DNA of 64,000 nt from Oryzomonas japonica (GCF_008802365.1 NZ_VZQZ01000007.1:1-64000), one strand, 5' to 3'. Positions 28,360 to 39,885 are shown, counted from the stretch's first letter. Numbers and translations: made by a program. Notes: generated by a model from the letters alone, not told the origin.

Positions 28360-29502
28360 CTAGCGGCCTTCCTTGATCTTGAGGATGGCTTCCCTGATCA
28401 TGACCTCGGCCAGATCCGGCACGATCTCCCACACGATCCGCTCGATCACCTCTTTCGAAGCGCCGGCAATGGCGGCTCTGAGCTGTTCTTCGCTTATGGC
28501 GGCGGCTTGGGGGAGAGGAGCCGGCGCGCTCGCTTCGACAACAGCGGCAGGGGGGGATACTTCGAAAGATTCATGGACCGGCGCGGCACTGGGGACCGGT
28601 TCGAAGGGGGGAGGCTGTGGGACGGTCTCCCCGAAGGAGATATCGCCGAAAGCGGCCTCATGTGCCGGAGGCTCAGGTTCGGAAAAGGCGGCGGCTTCCG
28701 AGTGGAATTCGAAGGTCTGCTCCTCGACGGGAATCCATTGGGAACCGGTGCTCGCGGGCGCAACCGGAGGCTGGATGGCCTCAAATTCGGGCTCTTCGTG
28801 GGCCCTGGAGAAAACGTCGCCCTGTTCTTCAACCGTTTCAAACGCCGCCGCTGCGGGGGGGGCGAACGTTGCTGGTGCGGGCGGCTCGAAAACAGGAGCC
28901 GGAGGCGGTTCGAATGCCGCAGCCGGTGGTGGTTCGAAAGCATGTGTCGCGGCAGCGACCGCCGCCGCGGGTTCTTCGACGGGGGTGAAGGCGCCCCAGA
29001 TGTCACCCGGTTTGGCACTCTCCGTGGGCGCAGCTGCAGCCGAAACCGGGGCGGAGGCCGCCAGGGGAGGGGCCTCGAACGCGGGAGCTTCCTGAACCGG
29101 TTGGGACAACGCGGCGGCTGAGACGCGGGATGCCCCCTGGTCAAAGAGCGCTTTTACTTTGGTGACGATCTGTTGGGATTCAAAGGGCTTGGCAAGGAAG
29201 TCGTCGGCCCCGCAGCTTTTGGCCTTGTTCTCATCAAACGGTTCAAAGGAACCGGTCAGGAGCAGGATCGGTTTTGCGGCCAGGGCAGGGGTGGCGCGTA
29301 CGGCTTCGCAGACCTCGTAGCCGGTCATGCCCGGCATGACCGCATCGATAAGCAAAACGTCGGGCAGAATCTCCCGAGCCTTGTCGAGAGCGTCCTTGCC
29401 GTTGTCAACTACCGTGAGGGAATAGTCATCGCCGCCGAAAATGATGCCAATCACTTTCTGGATGGTGATGCTGTCATCGGCAAGGAGAATTTTGATGCCC
29501 AT
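28360..29502 (-). CDS. Response regulator with long Pro/Ala linker and C-terminal helix
   Basis: The 380-residue protein begins with a receiver domain (KILLADDSITIQKVIG, LIDAVMPGMTGYEV with phospho-Asp, KPFESQQIV) up to about residue 122. About 200 residues rich in Ala, Pro, Glu and Phe follow (PPPAAAFEPPPAPVFEPPAP type). The last 45 residues form a helix, EEQLRAAIAGASKEVIERIVWEIVPDLAEVMIREAILKIK. The same C-terminal helix is known in gliding/chemotaxis-type regulators of delta-proteobacteria. ATG 29502 has GAGGGAACG upstream and starts right at the receiver; the open frame runs on to 29559. Confidence 0.85.
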   Translation of the reverse strand: MGIKILLADDSITIQKVIGIIFGGDDYSLTVVDNGKDALDKAREILPDVLLIDAVMPGMTGYEVCEAVRATPALAAKPILLLTGSFEPFDENKAKSCGADDFLAKPFESQQIVTKVKALFDQGASRVSAAALSQPVQEAPAFEAPPLAASAPVSAAAAPTESAKPGDIWGAFTPVEEPAAAVAAATHAFEPPPAAAFEPPPAPVFEPPAPATFAPPAAAAFETVEEQGDVFSRAHEEPEFEAIQPPVAPASTGSQWIPVEEQTFEFHSEAAAFSEPEPPAHEAAFGDISFGETVPQPPPFEPVPSAAPVHESFEVSPPAAVVEASAPAPLPQAAAISEEQLRAAIAGASKEVIERIVWEIVPDLAEVMIREAILKIKEGR

Positions 29503-29574
29503 CGTTCCCTCCCTTGTGCGCGCGTACGATGTGTGTGGAAGCGCGAAGAAAGCTACCATACGGCTGTTAAGGTG

Positions 29575-30780
29575 TCAAGGTTTAAGCAGTTCAATGACTT
29601 TGGACCGATTCGGTGGAACGGTTTTGGCATGGGACGAGAACACCGCAACGGAGATGGTGGAGATGTCGCTCCGTAACTGGTTGAATAATCGGATATCCCG
29701 ATAATCGAGACGGTTGGTCAGGAGGATGACGAACAGGTCTCGTTGGGGGTCGATCCAGACGGATGAACCGCTGTAGCCGGTATGGCCGAAGGACATCTCG
29801 GAAAAGAAGTCCCCCCGGGGCGCCGAGTAGGGGGATTCCATGTCCCAGCCGAGGCCGCGCACCACGGCGCCGTTGCTGTAAAAATAGGGGGCCGTCATCT
29901 GGCGCACGACCCGCTCCGAAAAGATGCGTTTGCCGTCAAGTTGCCCGCCCCCCAGCAGCATGCGGGCAAAACGGGCCAGGTCTTGGGCCGAGCTGAACAG
30001 GCCCGCATGCCCCGCCACGCCGCCCAGGCGGCGGGCGACTTCGTCCTGGACGATGCCGGTGAGGTATTCGCGGGCCGAACCGAGGGTCGGCGCGATGGAG
30101 GGGATGCGTTCCGCCGGTGGCAGGAACATGGTATCGGTCATGGCCAGGGGGCCGTAGAGGTTGTCATGGCAGTAACGGTCCAGGGAGGCCCCGGTAACGC
30201 GCCGCACCAGTTCGCCCAGCAGGATGAAGTTGGTGTCGGCATAGCGAAAGCGGTTACCCGGCAGCCGCCACTGCTTTTCGGAGGCAGCCATCCGAATGAC
30301 CTCGTTCAGGGGAGCGCCGCCGGAGATGGCGCTGTCGTCCAGGCCCGAGGTATGGGTCAGCAGGTTGAGGATGGTGATGTCCTCGCGTCCACTCCCTTCG
30401 AATTCCGGGAACCAGCGGGTGAGCGGGTCGGTCAGATTGATGGCCCCTGTTTCCAGCAGTTTCATCACCGCCGGAGTGGTTGCGAATACCTTGGTCAGGG
30501 AGGCTATGTCGAACATGGTCCGTTCGGTGAGCGGTGCCGAGTCTGCAGTCGGAAACCGTCCGCCCCGTGCCGACCGGTACAGGACGCCGTCGTGGTTCCC
30601 CACCACCACCACGCCTCCGGCGATCAGGCCGCGGGAAATGGCTTGTTCCAGGAGAAAATCGATGGTGGCGGTCCGACCGGCGTCCATCGGGTCATCGGAG
30701 GCGTGCAGCAACGGGGAGCATGAGATGAGGGAGAAGATTATGAGAAGTGTGCTGAGTATGCGCACGGTGAACCTTTCCAT
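29575..30780 (-). CDS. Beta-lactamase-fold serine hydrolase lipoprotein
   Basis: The 401-residue protein starts with a lipoprotein signal (TLLIIFSLISC, lipid Cys at 21). The fold marks are MFDIASLTKVFATTP (SxxK, Ser94/Lys97), FRYADTNFILLGELV (Tyr motif) and SFGHTGYSGSSVWIDP (HTG motif). This is the class C/PBP4*/EstB group: esterase, peptidase or peptidoglycan amidase-like; the substrate cannot be told. It is expected to sit in the outer or inner membrane on the periplasmic side. Its own promoter must lie just after the argJ terminator at 30793. Confidence 0.88.
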   Translation of the reverse strand: MERFTVRILSTLLIIFSLISCSPLLHASDDPMDAGRTATIDFLLEQAISRGLIAGGVVVVGNHDGVLYRSARGGRFPTADSAPLTERTMFDIASLTKVFATTPAVMKLLETGAINLTDPLTRWFPEFEGSGREDITILNLLTHTSGLDDSAISGGAPLNEVIRMAASEKQWRLPGNRFRYADTNFILLGELVRRVTGASLDRYCHDNLYGPLAMTDTMFLPPAERIPSIAPTLGSAREYLTGIVQDEVARRLGGVAGHAGLFSSAQDLARFARMLLGGGQLDGKRIFSERVVRQMTAPYFYSNGAVVRGLGWDMESPYSAPRGDFFSEMSFGHTGYSGSSVWIDPQRDLFVILLTNRLDYRDIRLFNQLRSDISTISVAVFSSHAKTVPPNRSKVIELLKP

Positions 30781-30792
30781 GGTTCGAACGTG

Positions 30793-30816
30793 AAAAAGCC
30801 CCCGTCAGGGGGCTTT
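30793..30816 (-). terminator. Terminator of argJ
   Basis: On the minus strand AAAGCCCCC, loop TGAC, GGGGGCTTT followed by TTC; the T-run covers 30797-30793. It lies 28 bases after the argJ stop. Confidence 0.85.
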
Positions 30817-30844
30817 CCAAGGGAACTTTACCGGTCTCGGCGCA

Positions 30845-32026
30845 TCAGGAGCGGTAATCGGCGTTGATGTTCACATACTCGTGGGACAGGTCCGAGGTGT
30901 AGACCGTTGCGGCCCCGGCCCCCAGGCCGAGATCGACGCTGACGGTGAATTCCTTCTTCCTGAGTACCTCGGTGCCGAGCGCTTCGGCGTCGCCGCCGGC
31001 GAAGACGCCGTGTTTTGCCATGCAGACCGTGTCGAAACAGAGGGAAAGGAGCGATTGGTCAACCTCTGCCCCCGAGTAGCCCACAGCGGCAAAGATACGG
31101 CCCCAGTTGGCGTCCTGGCCGAAGAAGGCGGTCTTTACCAGGCTGGAGTTGGCGACGGCCATGGCCGCCCGCTTGGCGTCGGCATCGCTTTTGGCCCCGG
31201 TGACCCGGATTTCCACGAATTTGGTGGCGCCTTCCCCATCCTTCACGATCTGTTTGGCCAGGGAGAGCAGCACGTCCCGCAACAGGGCCTCGAACGCCAG
31301 GGCTTCAGGTGTTTCCCCCGCAATGGCCTGGTTTCCCGCCATGCCGTTGGCCAGCACCAGGCAGGTATCGTTCGTGGAGGTGTCGCCGTCCACAGTGATG
31401 GCGTTGAAGGATGTCGCCACCGCGCGTCGGAAGCATCTGTCCAGGGTTTGGGCTTCCACGGCAGCGTCGGTGATGATGAAGGAGAGCATGGTCGCCATGT
31501 TGGGCATGATCATGCCGGAGCCCTTGGCAATACCTGCCACCGTGTAGCTGACTCCGCCCGCCTGACCGCTCCTGGCCTCCATCTTGGGGAAGGTGTCGGT
31601 GGTCATGATGGCTTCGGCAACGTCATCCAGGGTGCCGGAGGTCAGTCCCTCAACCAGGGCCGGGATTGCCGCCCGCATCCTGTCCATGGGGAGTTGTACG
31701 CCGATTACCCCGGTGGAAGAAACCTGAACCGCCTCGTCCGGGAGCCCCAGCCCCTCGGCAACCAGGCGCGAGGTCTCCCGGGCCGCCCGCATCCCCTGTT
31801 CGCCGGTGCAGGCATTGGCGTTGCCGCTGTTGACCACCAGGGCCTGGGCCCGACCGCCTGCGATCCGCTCTGCGGAGAGCAGTACCGGTGCCGCTTTGAC
31901 GGCATTGGTGGTGAACACCGCCGCCGCCTGGGCCGGCACCTCGGAAAAAATCAGGGCCAGGTCTTTTCTGCCCTGCTTCTTGATGGCCGCTTCGACGGCC
32001 GAGAATTGAAAGCCTTTTATGTCCAT
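30845..32026 (-). CDS. argJ: Glutamate N-acetyltransferase / amino-acid N-acetyltransferase
   Basis: The 393-residue enzyme moves acetyl groups between N-acetylornithine and glutamate in the cyclic arginine pathway. Signatures are FTTNAVKAAPVLLS, VNSGNANACTG, and the self-cleavage site KGSGMIMPNMATMLSFI where the Thr becomes the new N-terminus of the beta chain. The start at 32026 (MDIKGFQFSAVEAAI) fits the family; the longer frame to 32128 has no family match. It lies 86 bases after secA on the same strand. Confidence 0.96.
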   Translation of the reverse strand: MDIKGFQFSAVEAAIKKQGRKDLALIFSEVPAQAAAVFTTNAVKAAPVLLSAERIAGGRAQALVVNSGNANACTGEQGMRAARETSRLVAEGLGLPDEAVQVSSTGVIGVQLPMDRMRAAIPALVEGLTSGTLDDVAEAIMTTDTFPKMEARSGQAGGVSYTVAGIAKGSGMIMPNMATMLSFIITDAAVEAQTLDRCFRRAVATSFNAITVDGDTSTNDTCLVLANGMAGNQAIAGETPEALAFEALLRDVLLSLAKQIVKDGEGATKFVEIRVTGAKSDADAKRAAMAVANSSLVKTAFFGQDANWGRIFAAVGYSGAEVDQSLLSLCFDTVCMAKHGVFAGGDAEALGTEVLRKKEFTVSVDLGLGAGAATVYTSDLSHEYVNINADYRS

Positions 32027-32112
32027 GACGTAACCTCGAAAAACATCTCGTAGTTTGGAAACCGCACCGGGCCGGGGACGATCCCGCCGGTGCCGGTCAT
32101 GGGTGTGGGCTG

Positions 32113-34803
<2,691 letters not shown>

Positions 34804-34818
34804 TACAATCTCCCACGA

Positions 34819-34846
34819 AATTTAGTAACGACAAAATAGCTTTCAA
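34819..34846 (-). promoter_or_regulatory. Candidate sigma-70 promoter of secA
   Basis: On the minus strand TTGAAA (34846-34841) and TAAATT (34824-34819) are 16 bases apart, ending 16 bases before the secA start. The fit is five of six and four of six. Confidence 0.5.
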
Positions 34847-35004
34847 AACTAACATAAGTCGGCATGGCACTTCAATAAAAATCAGGCCCGGCTGACTGTG
34901 GACGGCTCTGGTTACCGCTTGCGGCGGGGAGGCGGTCTGCTTTGGGGGGACGTATGCCCGGCGGTTGCCAGGCTGGTTTCGTTGCCTTGGGGTGTGTTGT
35001 ATCG

Positions 35005-35234
35005 TAAAACAATGGCGTTTATTAGTGTCGAAAAAACGCTTAATAAAACAATGGTTATTATAATGGTATACCCGGTTCATGTCGCTGCAATTGTATGGAG
35101 GTTTGTTTGCAACTTCTCTAAATTATTTTATAATATGTGTTAGATATGGTTTTGTATAAAAATGCGTTGACATTTATAAAACGTTGTATTAGATAATAAA
35201 TAAAACGGTGACATTAAATATTTTAAAACGATAG
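35005..35234. repeat. Five copies of a TAAAAC-type motif before the IclR gene
   Basis: Copies sit at 35005-35015 and 35044-35054 (both TAAAACAATGG), 35177-35187 (TAAAACGTTGT), 35201-35211 (TAAAACGGTGA) and 35224-35234 (TAAAACGATAG). The last three are spaced 24 and 23 bases apart and lie between the promoter candidate and the gene start. The region 34850-35267 is AT-rich, has no convincing gene, and is a likely operator zone. Binding by the adjacent IclR protein is inference. Confidence 0.5.
35167..35197 (+). promoter_or_regulatory. Candidate promoter of the IclR gene
   Basis: TTGACA at 35167-35172 is a perfect -35 box. GATAAT at 35192-35197 (spacing 19) or TAGATA at 35190-35195 (spacing 17) may be the -10. 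A TAAAAC motif copy lies in the spacer, which would suit repression. Confidence 0.55.
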
Positions 35235-35267
35235 TTATCATTTGTTGCGGAATGCCGCGGAGATGCT

Positions 35268-36044
35268 ATGGACAGGGCAAGGGGAACATACTCGGTTCAG
35301 TCGGTTCTCAAGGCGTTCGATCTCCTGGAGGCCCTGGCGGCCGAGGGGGCGCACGTAACCGTTCCCCTGCTGGCCCAAAAGCTCGACTTGAGCAGGAATA
35401 AGGTCTTTCGGCTGCTTGCGACGCTCGAGGACAGCGGGTTCATCGAGCGGGATGGTGACGGGGTTTACCGGCTCGGTCTGCACGCCTTCGAGATGGCGCA
35501 ACACATCCTGAAGAGCGCGAGCCTTATCAGGCTGGCCCACCCGGTGATGGAGGCGTTGGCCCGCAAGCACGACGAAGCGGTATACATCACCGTGATGAAC
35601 AACGACGAGGTGCTGTTTCTCGATATGGTGGACTCGTTCCAGCAGATAAAGGCCATGGACATGGTGGGGCAGCGCTTCCCTTTCTTTACCAACGCCGCTG
35701 GCAAGGCCATCAAGGCCATGAGTTCCCCCGACATTATCAGGCATATGGGGCGGCGCCGTGTCGGGAAAGCAGGGGCACCCGACCTGAAGCAGCTTGAGAA
35801 GGAGCTGCATGAAATACGCAAAAACGGCGTGGCCATCGATTTCGGAGGGGTAGGGGATGGCATCTGCGCCGTGGCGGTGGCTATCCGCGACTATGCCGGC
35901 AAGGTCGTGGGGGCGCTCACCATGCTGGCCCCCTCGTTCCGCATGCTTCATGAACGTCTTGAGCAGGAAATCGTGCCTTCAATGCGTGAAGGCGCAGAGG
36001 TTATTTCGATGAAATTCGGCTATGCCAGGATGCCGGCCTCATAG
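35268..36044 (+). CDS. IclR-family transcriptional regulator
   Basis: The 258-residue protein has an N-terminal winged HTH (VQSVLKAFDLLEALAAEGAHVTVPLLAQKLDLSRNKVFRLLATLEDSGFIERD, residues 9-62) and a C-terminal GAF-like effector domain (LARKHDEAVYITVMNNDEVLFLDM ... DFGGVGDGICAVAVAIRDYAGKVVGALTM). IclR proteins sense small organic acids and often repress carbon-use genes and themselves. The next genes are a DUF485/ActP-type transporter pair 96 bases on, with no terminator between, so it likely controls organic-acid uptake. The effector is unknown. Confidence 0.93.
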   Translation: MDRARGTYSVQSVLKAFDLLEALAAEGAHVTVPLLAQKLDLSRNKVFRLLATLEDSGFIERDGDGVYRLGLHAFEMAQHILKSASLIRLAHPVMEALARKHDEAVYITVMNNDEVLFLDMVDSFQQIKAMDMVGQRFPFFTNAAGKAIKAMSSPDIIRHMGRRRVGKAGAPDLKQLEKELHEIRKNGVAIDFGGVGDGICAVAVAIRDYAGKVVGALTMLAPSFRMLHERLEQEIVPSMREGAEVISMKFGYARMPAS

Positions 36045-36140
36045 AGACATAATACATGAAATGTGAAAGGAGGGGCTTGAAGGCGGATACCGTGAAGGAT
36101 GTGTGAGCCGACCGCGTTTATAAAGAGAAAGGAGCAACCC

Positions 36141-36449
36141 ATGGCAGAGAGACAGTATGACTGGTCAGCAATTGCGAAGAATCCCAAGTTTATCGAACTG
36201 CATCACAAAAAATCCGCTTTCCTCTTCGGTTGGTGGATATTCTCCTGTGTGTATTACTTCCTGCTTCCAATCGGGGCAGCGTATGCGCCGGGCCTGTTCA
36301 AGATCAAGATCATCGGCGTCATCAACTTCGGCTATATCTTTGCACTTTCCCAATTCTTCGTGTCGTGGGGTCTGGCTCATTACTACGCTCACGTGGCCAA
36401 CAAGGACTTTGACCGGCTGACCAGGGAACTGGTCGAAGAAATCCAGTAA
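36141..36449 (+). CDS. DUF485 membrane protein, partner of the symporter
   Basis: The 102-residue protein has two membrane segments (FLFGWWIFSCVYYFLLPIGAAY and IIGVINFGYIFALSQFFVSWGLAHYY) and the HHKKSAF start of DUF485 (YjcH-like). Such proteins are encoded just before ActP-type solute:sodium symporters, as here with 13 bases between. ATG 36141 has AAAGGAGCAACCC upstream; the frame is open further to 36099 without support. Its role is thought to be auxiliary. Confidence 0.93.
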   Translation: MAERQYDWSAIAKNPKFIELHHKKSAFLFGWWIFSCVYYFLLPIGAAYAPGLFKIKIIGVINFGYIFALSQFFVSWGLAHYYAHVANKDFDRLTRELVEEIQ

Positions 36450-36462
36450 AGGAGGATACGAC

Positions 36463-38448
36463 ATGACTATCAAGAATATCATCATTGCCACCGGTCTGGT
36501 TCTTTCCGTCGCAGCGGCCGCCTTTGCTGAGGAGCCCTCCAAGGCTTCGGCCGGCCCGAACGCAGCCCCCGCAGCGACCGCTCCGAGTGCCGGCGCGCCC
36601 GCGGTAGCCGCACCGGCAGCCCAGGCTCAGGCCCCGGCCGCCGCGCCCGCCCCGGCCAAGAAGAGAGAGCTCAAGGCAGACAAAACCATCACCCTCACCA
36701 TGTTTGCCGTCATCATCGGCATCACCTTGGGCGTTGTCGTCTGGGCCGCCCGGCACACCAAGACCGCCGCCGACTTCTACGCCGCCGGCGGTGGCATCAC
36801 CGGCACCCAGAACGGCTGGGCCATTGCCGGCGACTACATGTCGGCAGCCTCCTTCCTGGGGATTTCCGGCCTGATATCGCTCTACGGTTATGACGGGTTC
36901 ATGTATTCGGTCGGCTGGCTGGTGGCCTACATCACCGTGCTCCTGATCGTGGCCGAGCCGTGCCGCAACGCCGGCAAGTACACCCTGGGGGATATCCTCT
37001 CCTTCCGCACCGAGCCCAAGCCGGTACGAGCCGTGGCCGCCATCTCGACCGTGGCCGTCTCGACCTTCTACCTGACCGCTCAGATGGTCGGCGCCGGCAA
37101 GCTGATGGCGCTCCTGGTCGGCGTTCCCTACAAGACCGCCATCATCGGCGTCGGTATCCTGATGGTCGGCTACGTCGTGTTCGGCGGCATGACCGCCACC
37201 ACCTGGGTCCAGATCATCAAGGCCGGCCTGCTCATGTCCGGCGCCTTTCTGCTGTCGGTCCTGGTTTTGGCCAAGGCCGGCTTCAATCCGATCGGTTTCT
37301 TCAACGACATCGTCAACAGCCCCGACGTCCAAGACCACGTTTCCAAACTGGTGTTAAAGGATGGGATTACCCTGACCGGTACGGAGGCGGGCCAACGCTT
37401 CCTTGAACCGGGCCTGTTCATGAAGGCGCCGCTGGACCAGATCTCCCTCGGTATGGCCCTGGTATTCGGAACCGCCGGCATGCCTCACATCCTGATGCGC
37501 TTCTTCACCGTGCCCACGGCCCAGGCGGCCCGCAAGTCGGTCATCGTTGCCATGTGGCTCATCGGCCTGTTCTACGTCCTTACCACCCTGCTCGGTTTCG
37601 GCGCCGCCATCCACGTAACCCCCCAGGGCATCACACAGGTTGACCCGGGCGGCAACATGGCCACCCTGCTCCTGGCTCAGCAGTTGGGCGCGGACATCGC
37701 CCCCATCGTCGGTGACCTCTTCCTGGCCTTCCTCTGCTCGGTCGCCTTCGCCACCATCCTGGCGGTCGTCTCCGGTCTGGTCCTGGCCGCCTCTGCCGCC
37801 ATCGCCCACGACATCTACGTCAACGTGATCAAGGACGGCCATGCCGACCAGCACGAGCAGGTCATGGCTGCCCGCATCACCTCGTTGGTCGTCGGCGCAG
37901 TCGGGATCATCATCGGTCTCATGGCGGAAAAAGCCAACGTCGCCCACCTGGTGGCCCTGGCCTTCGCCGTGGCTTCCTCCGGCAACCTGCCGGTGGTCAT
38001 CCTGTCGCTCTTCTGGAAAAAATTCAACACCGCCGGCGTCATCTCCGGCCTGGTGGTCGGCACGGTCGCCTCCATCGGCCTGGTGATGGTCTCCCCCAAC
38101 ATGACCTATCCCAAGGTGGTTGCAGCCGGGGCGCAGAAGGTCATCACCGCCCTGGAGAAGAAACAGGCCGCTCTGCCTATGGGCGCCCAGCTTGACGAGA
38201 AGGACGCCAAGGCCCTCGCCAAGGCGAAGGTCGATTATGTGAAGAACAAGGACGGCAAGTCCATTATGGGGCTGGACAAACCGATCCTGACCTTGAAAAA
38301 CCCGGGCATCATCTCCATCCCGCTCGGTTTCCTGGCAGCTATCTTTGGAGCCCTGGCATTCCCGAGCAGGCGTTCCGAAGAGATGTTCGACGAGATCTAT
38401 GTCCGTCAGAACACCGGCATCGGCATGGCCAAGGCCATCGACCACTGA
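36463..38448 (+). CDS. actP: ActP-like sodium:solute symporter (probably acetate)
   Basis: The 661-residue protein is a solute:sodium symporter of the ActP type: a signal peptide ends near AAAAFA (residue 24), then about 45 residues rich in Ala and Pro lie before the first membrane segment. Family motifs are FYAAGGGITGTQNGWAIAGDYMSAASFLGISG, PHILMRFFTVPTAQAARKS and SLVVGAVGII. A hydrophilic insert of about 60 residues (KKQAALPMGAQLDEKDAKAL) precedes the last membrane segment. E. coli ActP has about 549 residues. Acetate as substrate is inferred from the family and the DUF485 neighbour. Confidence 0.9.
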   Translation: MTIKNIIIATGLVLSVAAAAFAEEPSKASAGPNAAPAATAPSAGAPAVAAPAAQAQAPAAAPAPAKKRELKADKTITLTMFAVIIGITLGVVVWAARHTKTAADFYAAGGGITGTQNGWAIAGDYMSAASFLGISGLISLYGYDGFMYSVGWLVAYITVLLIVAEPCRNAGKYTLGDILSFRTEPKPVRAVAAISTVAVSTFYLTAQMVGAGKLMALLVGVPYKTAIIGVGILMVGYVVFGGMTATTWVQIIKAGLLMSGAFLLSVLVLAKAGFNPIGFFNDIVNSPDVQDHVSKLVLKDGITLTGTEAGQRFLEPGLFMKAPLDQISLGMALVFGTAGMPHILMRFFTVPTAQAARKSVIVAMWLIGLFYVLTTLLGFGAAIHVTPQGITQVDPGGNMATLLLAQQLGADIAPIVGDLFLAFLCSVAFATILAVVSGLVLAASAAIAHDIYVNVIKDGHADQHEQVMAARITSLVVGAVGIIIGLMAEKANVAHLVALAFAVASSGNLPVVILSLFWKKFNTAGVISGLVVGTVASIGLVMVSPNMTYPKVVAAGAQKVITALEKKQAALPMGAQLDEKDAKALAKAKVDYVKNKDGKSIMGLDKPILTLKNPGIISIPLGFLAAIFGALAFPSRRSEEMFDEIYVRQNTGIGMAKAIDH

Positions 38449-38475
38449 TGGTGTAATATTCGATAGCATGTGTAT

Positions 38476-38507
38476 AATGGGGAAAGCTGCGGCTTTCCCC
38501 ATTTTTT
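38476..38507 (+). terminator. Terminator after the symporter
   Basis: AATGGGGAAAGC (38476-38487) pairs perfectly with GCTTTCCCCATT (38492-38503), loop TGCG, then T to 38507. It is 27 bases after the symporter stop and 19 bases before the next start, so the DUF294 gene may get only read-through transcription or have a promoter inside. Confidence 0.92.
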
Positions 38508-38525
38508 ACTTTTCAGGGAGCCATC

Positions 38526-39791
38526 ATGATGCGAACGTCACGGGATATGCCGGCAACCGGGGAAACGGTGGCGGCCCTTCACTCCCCTGTCGAGGCGCCC
38601 CATCACGATATTCTGGGGTCGTTGCCCGATCTGCGCCGTATCAGCCGTTATTGTACGGCGGCCGATATCAGTCGTTTCCTGCGGAGCATCTCCGCTGTTT
38701 TGGATGAAGATCGACAACGTATGGCGGGGTGGCACGCCGAATGCGACCGACTCATACGATCTATTGCCGACGCCGGGCACCGTGAGCTAAAAGACATCCA
38801 TGAGGCCCTGAACCGGATAGAGGTCGAGCGTTTCCTCCTGCTTTTTTCCGTCGCATCCCTTCATCACAACTGTACCCATTACCGGGACGAATTGGCCAAG
38901 CGCGCCATGACGGTGGTGGCCGAAGAGCTTGAAAGCAGGGGCTGCCCCGTGCCACCGGTCCCGTTTGCCCTGGTCAGTATGGGCAGCGATGGGCGCGAGG
39001 AACAGACCCTGATTACGGACCAGGATTACCTGATCGTCTACGGCGACGGTGGCGGCGAGGAGGCGGACAGCTATTTCCTGGATTACTCCACGCTGTTGGT
39101 GGACCGGTTGGAGGAGGCCGGCTTCAAGCGTTGCACCGGCGGCATCATGCCGACAAACCTGACCTGGCGAGGTTCTCTTGCCCAGTGGCGCAAGCGCCTT
39201 TTGGCCATTGTCAGGTATGAGGTGGATGATTACGGCAAGAATATGATGGATTTGATCGTTCTCTCCGATGCGCGTTGCGTTGCCGGAGACCGCTCCATAG
39301 CCCAAGAACTCATCGGGTTGATCAGGGGGATGGAGCGGGATTACTTTCAGGTCTTGTGGGGGATGGCCCGGGCGGCAACGGAGATGAGGCTGGCGCTGGG
39401 ATTCATGAAGCGGCTCTGGACCGAGGGGAGCGGCGAGCACAAGGGGGAATTCAATCTGAAACTGTTGGCCTGGGCTCCCTTGGTGATGAATATACGTATT
39501 CTCGCCATTAACCAGGGGGTGCCCGCGACAAATACCGTGGAGCGTATCGCTTTTCTCGAAAAGGAAGGGAGCTTTTCGGCGGAGATGGCCCAAGGTTTAC
39601 GCGAGGCGTATTACATCCTGACCAAATACCGCATCCTCATGCAGATCAACGTGATCAAGGGGATCCAGAGCGATTCCCACTATCTGAACCCCTACCGGTT
39701 GCCTGCCGAAGAGCACGAAAAGATCCGTCATGCGATTGTCGGGATCGAGGAGTTGCAGAAGATCATCCACACGAATTTTTCGATCATGTAG
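38526..39791 (+). CDS. DUF294-type nucleotidyltransferase-like signalling protein
   Basis: The 421-residue protein has a DUF294 core: FALVSMGSDGREEQTLITDQDYLIVY (residues 147-172), in which G153-S154 and D165/D167 match the GlnD-like nucleotidyltransferase signature. A substrate-binding helical domain fills the C-terminal half (NLTWRGSLAQWRKRL, LGFMKRLW). The cyclic-nucleotide and CBS domains often fused to DUF294 are absent; a helical 140-residue N-terminus stands in their place. Similar genes are linked to acetate transporters. Target and reaction are unproven. It ends at 39791 before a terminator. Confidence 0.85.
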   Translation: MMRTSRDMPATGETVAALHSPVEAPHHDILGSLPDLRRISRYCTAADISRFLRSISAVLDEDRQRMAGWHAECDRLIRSIADAGHRELKDIHEALNRIEVERFLLLFSVASLHHNCTHYRDELAKRAMTVVAEELESRGCPVPPVPFALVSMGSDGREEQTLITDQDYLIVYGDGGGEEADSYFLDYSTLLVDRLEEAGFKRCTGGIMPTNLTWRGSLAQWRKRLLAIVRYEVDDYGKNMMDLIVLSDARCVAGDRSIAQELIGLIRGMERDYFQVLWGMARAATEMRLALGFMKRLWTEGSGEHKGEFNLKLLAWAPLVMNIRILAINQGVPATNTVERIAFLEKEGSFSAEMAQGLREAYYILTKYRILMQINVIKGIQSDSHYLNPYRLPAEEHEKIRHAIVGIEELQKIIHTNFSIM

Positions 39792-39885
39792 AGCTCCGTG
39801 GCGATTCCGGCAGATGCGTATCGCATACGCGCCGGATTGGGCGAACATCAGTTCGCCGCTACAAGTGAAACAGAGCCTGAATAGT

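Noticed and set aside
34898-35143. 81-codon frame in the AT-rich region before the IclR gene
   Set aside because: No ribosome-binding site, odd composition, and it covers probable regulatory DNA; no family match.
38450-38530. Separate promoter of the DUF294 gene
   Set aside because: Only 19 bases lie between the terminator and the start, and no convincing -35/-10 pair was found; left open.
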